64,000 nucleotides of DNA, from assembly GCA_003024785.1 (NCBI GenBank), contig PUQB01000378.1, positions 62,001 to 126,000 on the forward strand, written 5' to 3'. This DNA comes from Selaginella tamariscina (lineage: Eukaryota > Streptophyta > Lycopodiopsida > Selaginellales > Selaginellaceae). Made by a program: the position numbers and the translations under genes. Under the pieces are notes generated by a model. It did not search any database and was not told the DNA's origin. It saw nothing but the letters and a program-made list of their open reading frames with translations. Positions 1-12,743 of this stretch are shown one piece after another. The first letter of the stretch is position 1. Each line of letters begins with the position of its first letter.

Positions 1-776
1 ATTAGCCTATTGCTACCACTGCTACTATCTTTGAATACTCTACATACCAGTTTCTTTTGTTGTGAATTTGAAGCTCGCAAACTGTACATGGGAAGAGCCC
101 GCTCTGTATGACTAGCCGCATTGGCCCCAAGAACCGCCATTGCTACGATGAACCCTAGAATTATCCTAGGAATATCCACATATTTAAATTTGAAATTTAG
201 GTTAGCAATACCATTTCTGGGCATACGATGCGATTTTGAAGGTTTCAAGCGTCACTGGTGGGCTATTTGCATGCCACCAAAGAGTCATCCACTCATTTTA
301 GTACTTAATCATCGCATGTAATCACAATAAGGGATCTCTGCATATGCTGTTCTACTTGCAATGGTTTTCTTTGCTTTCAAAGTAGACTGCATTTGCCACA
401 TCTGGGCATTTCTACATAGATAAAAGTTCAAAACAAGACGGAACAAGAGTCAGCACGCAATAGAACGTGCACTTGCCGTTCTCCACAGATTGGTCGGTCA
501 TATTTTATTCAGAAACTCGTGGGTCAGCAAGGTTTTGCACACAATTTATTCGTAGATTCATTAGTTTATCAACAGCTGGATAAAGAAAAACTTTGGAAGA
601 CAAAACAAACAGATGGGATCTATTCGAGTCATAGGCTGCACATCACCATCATCAACAGTGTTTCTCTGCCACATTTCAAGAATATGTGGAATAAATGTTC
701 ACGGGGTTCGTAGTACTGGATTGAAGTCCCAACCATAATAAGCAGGAGATCACATTGCTCTCCAAAGGATCCTACC
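1..776. other. Left-edge non-coding stretch
   Basis: No recognisable gene. Only short open frames without family resemblance are present. The last part is presumably the promoter and 5' UTR of the glucosylceramidase gene that starts at 777. Confidence 0.4.
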
Positions 777-1151
777 ATGGAGGTAAACAATTAAGCGTAT
801 ATATACATGGTTTACCATGTTTAGTTCAATTCATTTCATGTTTCTCCATTTCATAGAATGAAATGGAGACAGGAACATTGCCACCAGTTGCATGGAAACG
901 ACGGCTGGATACTCCTGGAACTGTCCTCAAGGAGGCCAGACCCACCTTGAAGGAATCGTTGATATGGTAAGTCTTATATACATATACATACTTATCCATA
1001 TATATGTTCTGTGTGAAACTAAGTTATGCAATTATATATATATGAGTTATAACAAGGGTGTGTGTTTGTATCACATGCATCTGTGTGCTTCTCTCTGTCT
1101 CTCTGTCTCTCTGTCTCTGTCTCTGTCTCTGTCTTTGTCTCTCTCTCTCTC

Positions 1152-1193
<42 letters not shown>

Positions 1194-2076
1194 AGACAAG
1201 CGTGTTGTACAGATGGGATTGGCATTCAGGCTTTGGAGGTTTTGCAAGGGAGAGAAAAACCAAGGAAGGGTACAAAGTAACCAGTAGTTGAAATATTGAT
1301 TTTTTAACTGTGAATATGTTTTAGGAAGCACCTATTGATCCCTTCTTTCGTAATGAGGCACCAGCTTCGTCTTGTCAAGGAGTACCTCTTGGTGGAATTG
1401 GGTCTGTATTATTATTATGTGAGTGAGTTATATTGTTTATACGTATTTCAAGTGAGTTAAGTTATATAGTATTATTTAGTAATGTTTTTTATTAATATTT
1501 ATACAGTGGAGGGAGCATTGGACGAGGATTCAAGGGAGATTTCTTAAGGTGGCAACTGTTCCCTTTAACCTGTGAAAATGCTCCTGTTTTGGCAGACCAG
1601 TTTTCGGTACGTGTGTGTGTGTGTGTGTGTGTGTACGCGCGCGCTCTCACTAAGCATGTGCACGTCATAGGTGTTTATCACTCGAAACACAAGTCATGGT
1701 TCAAAGGAATTTTCATCTGTACTATATCCTGGTATACCAGAAAACTTAAGGTAGTTATACACAGACATTAGTATACATATACGTATATACTGTGTACATA
1801 TTGTGTTGTAGTGACAAGACGGGGTCTGGGATTTCATCCTGGAACTGGAATTTAAGTGGTCAGAATTCTACATATTATGGTTTATTTCCTCGAGCGTGGA
1901 CTGTATACGATGGTAGGAAGCTTGTTTATTATAAATATATCATAACTAATATATATTTCGGGTTTTTAGGGGAACCGGATACTAGGATGAAAATTACATG
2001 CCGTCAAGTGTCTCCATTTATACCCCACAATTATAACGAAAGCAGTTTTCCCACATGTGCTTTTGTATATGAGGTA

Positions 2077-2133
<57 letters not shown>

Positions 2134-3196
2134 ATATGTATACATACACACGTTTTTACGTTGGATCCTCCTGTACAGCTAAATAATACTGGAGATGAAG
2201 ATGCAACTGTTACTTTGCTTTTTACATGGGCTGTAAGTAATATGTTCCATATCTATTATTAAACTCTGTTATAAACATTCTTAATACAGAACTCCGTTGG
2301 TGGAAGCTCAAGTACATCTGGAGGACACGTTAATGTTCCTTTCATGTAAGATAAACAAAGTTTATACAAGTTTTTACTAAGCCATATCTGTTTCAGGGAA
2401 GATAATGGAGTCCGTGGAGTGATGCTTCATCACAGGTAAGAACGCGCGCGCGCGCGCGTATGTGTGTGGGTGTTTGTGTGTCTGAAATGTAATTCTGCAG
2501 GGACACGGAGCAGTCTGTTACATATGCAATTGCAGCAAAAGAAACAGATGATGTGCGAATCTCTGCGTGTCCTTCCTTTTTAGTTTCTGGTTCAGCAGTT
2601 GGTGATGAACCGTATATAACTGCTAAGGATATGTGGACAGAGATAACAGAGGTATGTACATACACACATGCGTATGTACCATATATACGTTATATACACA
2701 CACACATATATACATGAATTTACAGAAGGGTTGCTTTGAAGAGGCAAACTGGAGATTGCCACCATCTACATCTGCAGCTGGGAGTATTACAGGAGCTGCT
2801 ATTGCTGCGACTGTAGTTGTCCCAGCGAGAGGAACTAAAAAGGATATTACATTTGCATTATCCTGGGATTCTCCAGAGGTTAAGTTCAAGGATAGCAAGA
2901 ACACTTACTTAAGGTGAACTCTAAGCTATTTATTTGATCATTATTTACGTTGTTTATGATCAGGAGGTACACTAACTTTTACAAGAAGTCTGAGAATACT
3001 GCTTCAAAGCTTGCTCACGATGCCATTCTAAGTAAGTATTATTCAACACACACGCACGCACACACGCACACATTTAATATATTTCACTTGTTCACTTTCG
3101 GACTGTAGATTATAAGAAATGGGAGTCTGACATAATTGCGTGGCAAGAACCGATATTAAGCAATGAGAACCTTCCTGAATGGTACTCTCTCTCTCT

Positions 3197-3244
<48 letters not shown>

Positions 3245-4734
3245 GCACATGCGCACACACACTCTCAATTGGCAATCAACAGGTACCGCTACACTTTGTT
3301 TAACGAGCTTTACTTCCTGGTTGCTGGGGGAACTATATGGACAGGTAAACCAACTAATGTTCAGCTGAAAACAGTGATAACTTGTGTAATATATATAGAC
3401 AACGATGATCGAGTATCTGAACTTCCATCGGAGAAGCACGAACCACACGAAGTTTCAGATGCTTTACTAGAGAAAGTTCAAACCTTGTCAAACAACCATC
3501 TATGGAAGTTCCCTGTACAGCCTCTAGGAGACGAAGGCGTGGGACGATTCTTGTACCTCGAGGGTGTACAATATCGTTACTGGAACACATACGACGTACA
3601 TTTCTACGCATCATACGCACTACTCACGCTTTTCCCTAAGCTCGAACTGCAGCTTCAGCTCGACTTTGCAACTGCAACGCTCACTCACAATCCGGAACAC
3701 ATGTTTTGCATTGCACACGGAGACATTGGTATCAAGAAAGTCTTTGGGGCAGTTCCACACGACCTTGGCACGTACGACCCGTGGCTCAGTGTCAACAGTT
3801 ACAACTTGTATGACTCAGGCACGTGGAAGGACTTAAACTGCAAGTTTGCTATCCAAGTCTACAGGGACGCAGCGGTAACTGGTGACATGAGCTTTGCCAG
3901 AGCTATCTGGCCTGCGGTATACACTGCAATGGCATACATGGAGCAGTACGACAGAGATGGTGATGGGATGATAGAGAATGATGGCTTTCCTGATCAAACT
4001 TATGACATATGGACTGTCAAAGGGGTGAGTTCTTACTGCGGAGGATTATATGTTGGAGCTCTACAGGCTGCCTCTCAAATGGGCCAGATGGTCGGGACAC
4101 GGACTCTTCGCAGATGTTCAGGATGAAGTATTTACGTGCTAGATCTGTATATGAACAGCTCTGGAACGGCTCCTACTTTATGTATGATATGACAAGTGAT
4201 TCTATACAGTCTGACCAGCTTGCAGGGCAGTGGTATTCGCTATCTTCGGCTCTCGGCCTCGTTGTTGAACACGACAAAGCTGTGAAGGCTCTCAAGACTG
4301 TGTACGAGTTTAATGTGATGAGGAACAACGGAGGAAATGCTGGGGCTGTCAACGGGATGTCGCCTGCAGGATTAACTGATCAGAGTTCACTGCAGTCGCG
4401 GGAAGTCTGGACAGGTTCCACATATGCAGTTGCGGCAGCTATGATTCAACACGGCTTGAGAAAGGAGGGATTTCAAACTGCCAAAGGCGTTTTCTTGATG
4501 AGTTGGTCCGAACAAGGCCAGGGGTAGGCTATATCTTAACACACACACACACTAACGCACGCACGCATACTCACTACTTTTTTGCAGCTATGCTTTTCAG
4601 ACTCCTGAAGCATGGATAGTCAAGGAAGGTACAGGTCCTTAGCTTACATGAGGCCGCTGGCAATCTGGGCAATGCAATGGGCTCTTGATCCGCCTAAGCA
4701 GTTCATGAGGCTCGAAAACTGGCACAAGACGTAG
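777..4734 (+). CDS. Non-lysosomal glucosylceramidase (GBA2 family), frame-disrupted
   Basis: This family cleaves glucosylceramide to glucose and ceramide on the cytosolic face of membranes. About 16 short exons can be followed, for example 857-966, 1325-1401, 1507-1606, 1811-1912, 2501-2652, 2726-2913, 3282-3341 and a long one from 3400. Recognisable segments include [30 protein letters not shown] and, in the (alpha/alpha)6 catalytic domain, [19 protein letters not shown] and [14 protein letters not shown]. The proposed start gives a first exon with only six coding bases (777-782). The phase between exon 857-966 and the next exon at 1213 does not fit cleanly. Two clear lesions follow: a one-base loss in the GGG at 4094-4096, and a 1- or 4-base loss near 4625-4630 that brings in a stop at 4640-4642, after which the family C-terminus continues in another frame to the stop at 4732. 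The family call is firm; whether the gene is alive is not. Confidence 0.85.
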
Positions 4735-5345
4735 AAATCCGTAGTGATACACCTTCTAAACTGAGTTTAGAGAGTTTTAAGAAGCTCGCTGAAGAACTAA
4801 AGCAGCTGAGAGAGCAGTCTATACCGGAAACTAGAACGTACTCGTCAGTTTGGACATATGCATACGATTATATACGCGTCCGGTTACGAAGATGATGAAA
4901 CAACCAACACAGAAACTTACCTGGACAAATATGAATAAACGTACATTTTGGACACACCTATACGTATATGAATGCACGCACACATGCACAGGCATGCACG
5001 TTACACATAAATATTGATGAAGTGGAAGAGCGAGCTCCATGAAGAAGCAACTGGCATTGTTTATATCTATCTAGCTTCAATGGCATCCCCATGTATGAAC
5101 TGATGAAGAACAAGAGGATGCCAAATGGAGCTAGATGTATAACAATGACTAAACTAGAATAATCTTTCAATAGAAAGCGCTGGTATATAAACGTGTTTGA
5201 GAGTTCATGTGAATTACAGTTTTACTGATGTACAATATATTCTTTCCTTACATTAAACCAAGAAATGTATGATAGGAATCATTGGGGTTTAAGTGGGGTT
5301 TAAGCATGCAGCTGACTGAGAGGATTAACCCTTAGTGCAGCGTGT
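4735..5345. other. Intergenic, 3' flank of the GBA2-like gene
   Basis: No coding signal. It holds the presumed 3' UTR and a CA-rich patch. Nothing else was recognised. Confidence 0.4.
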
Positions 5346-5348
5346 AAA

Positions 5349-6928
5349 ATGGTGCAAGTCTTTACAGGAGTTGAATCTTCTCCACGTTGGCATTCTCCAA
5401 ACACAGGAGTCCTACGGACCGCTTCTATGCAACCACTTGTAGAATGCTATGGTCGATTTGGGGAGACGAACAAGCAAAGCAGTATTCCACGGGTTATCCA
5501 ATCCCAATCTTCACTCGCTCAACATCATGATCCAGGCTTATGTATATAACAGGTACCTCTCAGAAGCTAAGTCCTTCTTTGATAGAATGCCCCAACGGGA
5601 CTCCATTTCATGGACTAGCATGTGACAGCCTATTTGCAGTCCTCGAGTGTGGAGGATTCCAGTCGGGGTCTTTCAAAAGGATCCCACAGTGGATGTAGTT
5701 TCATATTCTGCAATGCTTTCAGTATATGCCCAGAACGGCATATACACGAGGCGAAGAGCATGTTCGATCGAATGCTTGTAAAGAATGTGGTCTCCTGGAC
5801 AGTGATTATAGTTGCATATGGGCAGAGTGCAAAGTGGGAAGATGCCGAGTTAATGCTCAAGCTCATGCCGGAGCAGGATATATCGGGTTGGAATGGGGTC
5901 CTGACGGGATATGCCCAGAACGGGCATGTGGATAAGGCCAAGTCTCTCTTTAATGAAATCCCAGAAGCGGAACATGATCACCTGGACCTTGCTCCTTGGA
6001 GGATACGCCCGCTCTGGAGGTGTCGGAAATGCGAAGCTTGTTTATGAAAGAATGCCTGCATGGGATCCTGTTGCAAGCGATGCAATGCTAACTGCATTCG
6101 CTCTCAGTGGGAAGTCTCATTGGATGAAGCCAAGAAGACGTTCGATCAGACGTCGGATCGAAGCATCATCTGTGGAACATCATGGTGTCTGCCTACTCTC
6201 AAACTTCCAAATGGAGGCTGCCAGGTTTGTGTTTGAAAGAATGCCTCACCGGGTTGTTTCCTCCTGGAACTCGATAATGTCGGGTATACACAGAGTGGAC
6301 AGCTCGAGCAGGGCAGGAATGTTGTTCGAACAGATGCCAGAGAGGAACCAACTTTCATGGAATGCACTTGTGACTGGGTATACGGAGTATGGGAGATCAG
6401 ATGAATTCCTTGCACTCTTCGGACGAATGCCAGTGTGGAATTTGGTATCTTTTACGTGTGCATTGGAGGTGTATGCCCAGAAAGGCGACACAGAGATGGC
6501 AGAAGCATATTTGTAAACATGCCACAGCACGACCGCATGTCATGAGTGCAATGATCCCGGGTATGCACATAATGGGACTCTTAGTCGGGCCCTTGAGCTG
6601 TTCTCTGCGATGAATGTGGAAGGTATCGAGGCAGACTTTGTTACATTATGTGGGTGTTCTAGCTGCGTGTAGTCACAGGGACTAGTGGAGGAGAAACCGG
6701 AAACAGTTTCACTCTATGGTTGCGGACTACGGTGTGGTACCGGTTGCAAGACACTACCATTGTGTGGTTGATGCCTTTGCACGAGCAGGACGTGTGAAGC
6801 TCGCTGAAGAGTTGCTAGATTCCATGCCGTTTGTTCCGTGTGATGCAGGGTGGATGAGCTTGCTAGGTGCCTGTAGTGTGCAGGGGGACAGTACAAGAGG
6901 AAACAAGGCTCTCAAGAGTGGGTTATGA
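5349..6928 (+). pseudogene. Decayed pentatricopeptide repeat (PPR) gene, PLS type
   Basis: PPR proteins are organellar RNA-binding proteins. Repeat-type pieces are spread over all three frames: AKSFFDRMPQRDSISW near 5570, AKSMFDRMLVKNVVSW near 5750, TGYAQNGHVDKAKSLF near 5900, ARFVFERMPHRVVSSWNSIM near 6220 and FEQMPERNQLSWNALVTGY near 6330. The last block (about 6716-6928) has the shape of the region just before an E domain: [18 protein letters not shown], then LLGAC. No E+ or DYW domain is seen. At least five frame changes and several stops occur, far more than the single indels of neighbouring genes, so this is a true pseudogene. It resembles, but does not align closely with, the PPR genes at 12.7-14.2 and 22.6-24.4 kb. 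Confidence 0.8.
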
Positions 6929-7796
6929 GACGCGTTCCTGCAAACGTATTGCTTGGTTTCTAATATTTATTCATTTCAAATGGATGATTTTGATTTTTTC
7001 CGTCAGAGCATGGCTGAGCAACTTACTCAAAGGTATTTATCATTCTGTTATGTATATATATCTATGCATCGTAGATGGAATCTATACAGATACACATTAT
7101 ACACGTATTGAACTTCCGCCTCCTGCCAAGAGTCAGATTTAAATATTCTAACGTAATGTGTTATCATATACATGAGCAGGAAATCATGCCGGTCGCTGTA
7201 TTATCGTTTAACCGGTCGTTCTACATGACGCAGCTTATGTGTTTATAAGGAAGCTAACTCGTGTCAACTTTGTTGATTAAGACAGTCTTTGTGTTCAGAT
7301 GTTTCTACGTCTGCCCACCCTGATATCGTCATTTGTTTGAAACTTTGCATTTATTTTTTCATTTATCCAAATAAACATAATATTAGGTTGTAACAGTGAC
7401 ATGCCACGGACTACTACACTATGATATGTGACAATGACTCTGTAACAATTATTACTTTATGTGTCCAGGTACTCGTGAACAGGATACTAGTTAACTTTTT
7501 TTCCTTGTTAACGCCCTCCTTGACACACACACACACACACAAGCACACTCTTATATAAATGTTACGGAGCTATACAGATTGTAAAGAAAGATATTTGACT
7601 TGCTGGCAAAGTAAACTTACAAAGTGACTACGACAGAAATACTCAAGCTGCTCAAAGTATGACGTATATACACGTTGTAGCTCGTCCTATCTTACATTTT
7701 TAAATCAGTCCTACTCGTGGGAACCAACGTAGCGCATACAGACTCATCGTATAAATCCAAAACCCTCGGTGTCTTATTGAGCATACAATACCCAGC
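6929..7796. other. Intergenic
   Basis: AT-rich DNA with a short CA repeat near 7523-7543. No gene recognised. The right end is the presumed promoter of the BAHD gene. Confidence 0.4.
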
Positions 7797-9140
7797 ATGG
7801 TTCAGAAGCTGTTCGAGAGTTTCAGTGTCCGAACTATCACTCCGAATGGCACTCCAACCTCTGTACTCTATCTTCATAACCTGGACCAGCAAGTTTTCTT
7901 TCCCACCGAAGTCCTCTTCTTTTACAAGCCCCTTGAACAGCCCACCCAAGACGTAGGAGCTGCTAGAAAGCTCTCTCAAGGAGCTCTTGTTTCATACCAT
8001 TTCGCAGCTGGTAGATGCAGGGTGAACGAGCACGAGAAGCGGATGGAGCTTGTGTGTAATCATGCCGGTGTCCCCTTTGCCGGAGCAAGCGCAAATCTCT
8101 CCATACACGACCTCGGTGACCTCCAGACTCCGAATCCCATGTTCAGGAACTTTGTCTTGTATCCGGAGGCTCCGTCCTTAGAAGAGACTCCACTCTTAAC
8201 GGTTCAGGTGAATGCTTTTAAACCGCTAATCTTTGTTAATAACGCCGTGTCTATCAGGTTACAAAGTTCACATGTGGGGGATTTGCAGTAGGAATATGTG
8301 GAAACCACGCGATTCTCGACGGTGTCGGGTTATCCAACCTCTTCAGAGACTACTCGATGATCGCACGAGGGGAGAAGCTAACTGTGCTGCCAAACCCGGA
8401 CAAGACGTTTCTCAGACCAAGGCCGATTCCATCTCCGACATTCCCACACAATGAGCTAGTTGGTCTTCCAGACGCCCCGGTTAAGTTTACATACAACCCG
8501 AAAGAGTCAGGAGAGCTCTCTGCTAAACACACGTTTAAGACGTTCACTTTCACCCCGGACATGATCCAGTCTCTCAAGAACAAGGTGCTGTCTGAGGGTC
8601 TCCTTAAGAGATGCTCTACACTCGAAGTGGTGACTGCTCATATATGGCAAGCTAGAACCAAAGTAATGGGGCTCAAGCCTGAGGAGCCTTCGAAACTCTT
8701 CCTGGTGGTGGACTTCCGGAAAGCTCTGAAGTCTTTGGTACCACGGGGATTCCCCGGTAACGCGGTCATATGCGCTCCGTGTGTGGAGACGAGCTCACAG
8801 GAGGTGTGTGAGAATTCCTTCGCATTTTGTGTTGATAAAGTGCAGAGAACGATCCGGAATGTTACCGAGGAAGTACATAAGATCGGAAGTTGACTGGTGT
8901 GAGATCAACCATGGAGTGATTGATCTTCCAGGTGGGTTGCTCTTCACAACATGGTCCAAGCTGGGGTTTGAGGAGATTGACTTCGGATGGGGCAAGCCAG
9001 CATTCGCTGGTCCCGTGGTTCATAACAAGACCGAGTTCGTGGTTATGTTCTCTAACTGTCAAGAGGCTGGGGCGCTTAACTTGAGCGTTGCACTGGAATA
9101 TGACAAGATGGAGGAGTTTGAAAAGCACGTGGCCATCTAG
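7797..9140 (+). CDS. BAHD acyltransferase (HXXXD family), one frameshift
   Basis: BAHD enzymes move an acyl group from acyl-CoA to an alcohol or amine and act in the cytosol in specialised and wall metabolism. Exon 1 is 7797-8207 (137 codons), then a 50-bp intron (8208-8257) and exon 2. The catalytic HAILD motif lies at about residues 154-158 and the structural DFGWG motif near the C-terminus (about 8984). The intron has the same place as in the BAHD gene at 11384. An extra G at 8873 shifts frame and gives an early stop near 8893; the rest of the family C-terminus follows at once in the next frame to the TAG at 9138-9140. Total length of about 430 residues is normal. The donor and acceptor substrates cannot be told from sequence; HCT-like or other clades are possible. 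Confidence 0.9.
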
Positions 9141-10090
9141 ATATACATCGTCTATACGAAAATATATGGAATGTTTCTGAAATGTTTCATCGTGATGAAA
9201 CAATAACTAAAACTTAATGTACAAACTTGGCAATGTATTTCAGTTCAATCTACATAATATAGATGTGATGAAGAATACGGATATTCCTCTGTGTGTGCGT
9301 GCGTGTAAGGTGGTTGAGGTGTAACAACTACTCAACGTGTGCTGGAGTTGCTTTAGGACCAAGATGACAGGCAACTTCACCAACCTGAGATGAGGACGTC
9401 TCACCGATCCACTGTTTGATGTTCAGTCTTGTCCATACGTGTAATAATATATGGGACAATGCATGCGATGTACACATCTACGTATTAAAACAAGCGAGTT
9501 CTAGCATATCGTAATCGTGCGGGACACAAGATGAAACACATCACATATGTCTTAAATAAGGATATCTTCTGACGGCATTCCAACCATATATTCCTGATTG
9601 AAAGCTACGTGTACATGGCTCTAATGTGTGTGTGCGTGCGTGTATATGAATAGTATCTGTAGTTTAATCCATATGACCACACCGGGATCCAGATAACCCA
9701 TCATCATTATGAAACCTTTTTTCGTGTATAAGTATGTAGTATGTATGTATGTATGTATATATCTATGTGTGTGTCAGCAACAATCAGGCAGGGATGTGTA
9801 AATCCATTTCCCATCAATTACAGACATCTGTTATGCATGTTTACTTATCCTCTCATACACATTCACATAGATATCATATACATATAATATTACAAATTAA
9901 TCAACTTTTAAAATGCAGGTTATAAATTTAATCCCGCTCTTCAAAACAACACGAAACCATAAAAAATTTCGTTCTTCACCCTGTGAATGGAACTCCAAAG
10001 TCAGGAAACTTGTGTGTGTGTGTGTTTCTACAGATAGGAATATATACTTCTAAGTATTCATATATATATATATATATATAAGCACACACA
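9141..10090. other. Intergenic with microsatellites
   Basis: No gene recognised. It holds a GTAT-rich stretch near 9735-9765, a GT run at 10011-10024 and a TA run near 10060-10080 followed by CA. Confidence 0.45.
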
Positions 10091-10093
10091 CAC

Positions 10094-11208
10094 CTGGTTC
10101 AGATCGGCCGGGTCTGTGAGTGGGATCGGTTTTAGAAGGTGAAGGTGGCCTTCTCGCAGCATCAGCCTGCTCTCTATCCTCCATTTGAATCTCGGCTTTG
10201 TCAAAGAAGTCCTCGTCCACTACAACATGCTGGGGCTCACGAAACTCAGGCGGGAGCGGCCTGGGCATGACAGCCGAGCTCCGTGGCTCGGCAGTTATAG
10301 AAACTCTTATGAAATGATTCGCTTGCAAGACCCGTAGTATCTCGGGCCTCGACGTAAGCCCAGAAGGGCATTCTTCACTGCCAAGTCATCCATCCTGGTT
10401 CTCTCACACAACCTCACCTTGCTTTCAAAGTCTGCACCTGCTGGCGCATGTATGTGGATTGTGTGGTTGAATGTGAACATGTATTTGTGACGCAAGTCGG
10501 GCAGGAGTTCGGCTTTAGCTTTCGTTGCGCATGCTCCACATATCCGAGGTTTACTGCTTTTAAACACTCGTGCAGTGTCCTTGAGTATATTGGTCTCAAA
10601 CTTGTATACATTCTCCACCCGTATCAGGAAGTCAACCTTGCTACTCAGATCGCTAAATCTCAGCGTACCTTCGTTGTTCTCATCATCGGACTGGCTGGTT
10701 TCCTCTGTGCAAGGCTTGTCAGCCTGCATGTCTGGTTCACCGAAGCATGCAACTGTGAACCTGTGCAGTTTGCTAAAGACACTACCAGGTAGGGAGACAT
10801 TGTTGACTGGGTTAACTGCTATACGTGGTGTGCGACTGCAAATCTCTTCCGGAGCTGGGCTAGGCCACGCCTGGCCTTTTATCTCTTTCTTGCCCAGTAG
10901 CTTTCTTGGGAGATCTGGAACTGGGGAGAACCGCAAGAAATCTGCATATGGGACGAGTATGGGATCACTGGGATCAGGCGGTTCTCCAAGTGGCGGTGGT
11001 AAAAGCCCCGGTGTGAAATTATCATTCTCTTTGTCGCCTTCTTCTTCTTCTTCTTCTTCCTCGAGCGTGTTGTATTCTTCAGGGGTTCACTTCTGGAAAC
11101 AAGTGGCCTCGGGATTAGGTTTCTTTGGTGGTTTTCTTCTTCTTTGGGGGCATTGTCTTGGACTCTCTCGGTGTTCATGCATTTTTTGGCGCCAAAAGAA
11201 TTTTCCAT
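10094..11208 (-). CDS. Unrecognised acidic, proline-rich protein, frame-disrupted
   Basis: I do not recognise a family. Reading leftward from a start at 11208, the protein has a Lys/Glu-rich N-terminus, a Glu run near 11040-11060, a Pro-rich segment (LLPPPLGEPPDPSDP), a middle part with PVPDLPRKLLGKKEIKGQ, and a C-terminal part beginning DDLAVKNALLGL and continuing RPEILRVLQANHFIRVSI. Two one-base losses break the frame: one at the G-run near 11081-11085, where the second copy of the segment at about 20.95 kb keeps the missing base, and one at the CCC of 10359-10361. The last exon seen ends at a donor at about 10094 that runs straight into a GT repeat. Further 3' exons were not found. Part of this gene is duplicated at 20770-21000. 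Confidence 0.5.
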
Positions 11209-11383
11209 GCCTCTTCGATATGCCCTTTGCCCTTATACCAAAGAATATTCTCTTTAGCATATTTAGTACTGTGATGACAAGTCACGCACTGCATGTGAAA
11301 TAAGAAGAAGACAAAATAATAGATAAACAACGAGAATCATGCGTGAATGCTCTTAACAGTGGAACTTGTATTCTCGGTGAACT

Positions 11384-12710
11384 ATGGCAAGAATGGAGGA
11401 TTTCGATGTTAAAATTATTGAAGTTCATCTAGTTAGTCCGCATAATCCCACGCCACGGCACACTCTCCCATTTACAACATTTGATCTGATGCAAAAGAGG
11501 GATCCTATGCCATATCTCCAAAGAATAGCTTTCTACAGTGGAGCTCAGACCACCAATGAACACTTGTTTTCCAACATGAAGAACAGCTTAGCACAAGTTC
11601 TGGTACATTTCTATCCCTTTGCCGGACGGCTCTGCTTGGATGCTCACGGACGGCCGGAGCTGGACTGCACTGATGACGGTGTTGAACTAAGCTGTGCTGT
11701 CGCTGACGCATCCCTGAACGACCTGGACTTCTCTCAATACTCACCAATGTTCAAGAAGCTCATACAGCGAGGGAACTACGAGGACATCACCATGTCTGGC
11801 ACTGCCCCATTTCTAGCTGTCCAGGTAAGTCATGTGAACTGTGGTAATGCAAATTAAGTTAGAGTATTCGATAGGTGACAAAGTTCAGAGATGGTGGTAT
11901 ATCAGTAGCATGGTCGTTCGATCACTTAGTAGTGGACGGGGCATCAATATGGCATTTCATGACGTCGTGGGCTGAATTTGCAACAGGAAAACCGCTGTCA
12001 TTGTTCCCAAGCCATGACCGGTGCTTCGAGAGAAGAAACGAGGATCTAATCAGCGTCGCAAACACAGGTTTCAAGTACACTTTCAGGGATCTGACAAGCA
12101 ACATAACATCAAGAACGTTCTCACTTGACGAAGAAGAGGTTGAGAAAATGAAGCTTTCGGTGGGGAACTCCTTCACGACTTTTGAGAGTGTTGCTGCTCA
12201 CTTATGGGTTGCTCTTTCAAAAGCTCGACAACTTGGGGACTCTCAAGTCACACAAGCTCAGCTTGCAGTAAACTGCAGACACAGGCTTGTACCGCCCTCC
12301 CAACGGGATACTTTGGCAATGTTGTGCTTCCAGGTGTTGCAGAATCTAAAGTCGGAGAGCTGAGCAAACTCGCTGCTGCATGTCTGTTGAGGAATGCAAT
12401 TAGAAGATTTGGAATGGCGGATATAAAGTCACAGATCCATGCCTACAATGGAGACCAAGGAACAAATCCAATGTGCCAGCGGCTCGAGGACGGGGTGGAT
12501 ATCTTCTTCGGAGCTTCTCTTCGTCATCCTGTGTATGACCTTGATTTTGGATGGGGGAAACCCCTGGCTGTTCGCCATGCACGTTTCTTGTGGGATGGTT
12601 TCTGCTTCCTGGATCCCAGTACAAAAGGTGGCAAGAACATCGAGGTTACCATCCATTTGCCTCCCGACATAATGCAGATTTTCAGCACCATGGTTAAGTG
12701 TTTTGACTAG
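11384..12710 (+). CDS. BAHD acyltransferase, duplicated copy 1, one frameshift
   Basis: Exon 1 is 11384-11824 (147 codons), the intron 11825-11874 and exon 2 runs to the TAG at 12708-12710. The catalytic HLVVD motif is at about residues 164-168 and DFGWG lies near 12545. FPFAGRL-like and AAHLW family motifs are present. One base is missing in the C-run at 12295-12297: the frame stops at 12363 while the family sequence (YFGNVVLPG onward) continues in another frame. The paralogue at 22257-22260 has four C at the same place, which supports a one-base loss here. Everything else is clean, so this may be a live gene with a consensus error. Length of about 430 residues is normal for the family. Substrate unknown. 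Confidence 0.9.
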
Positions 12711-12743
12711 GTAGTGCTGAACTTCAGTAACTATAAACATTTA

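Noticed and set aside
1024-1331. Overlapping open frames on both strands rich in Ser-Leu, Thr-His, Arg-Glu or Cys-Val
   Set aside because: They are translations of CT, CA and GA repeats in an intron of the GBA2-like gene. The same applies to similar frames at 3043-3450, 27669-28524, 35023-35776, 38170-38604, 40580-40895, 51398-51763 and 56364-57071.
10575-11303. Plus-strand open frame of 242 codons
   Set aside because: Antisense to the unknown acidic protein; its Ser run is the reverse of the Glu run. No family resemblance.
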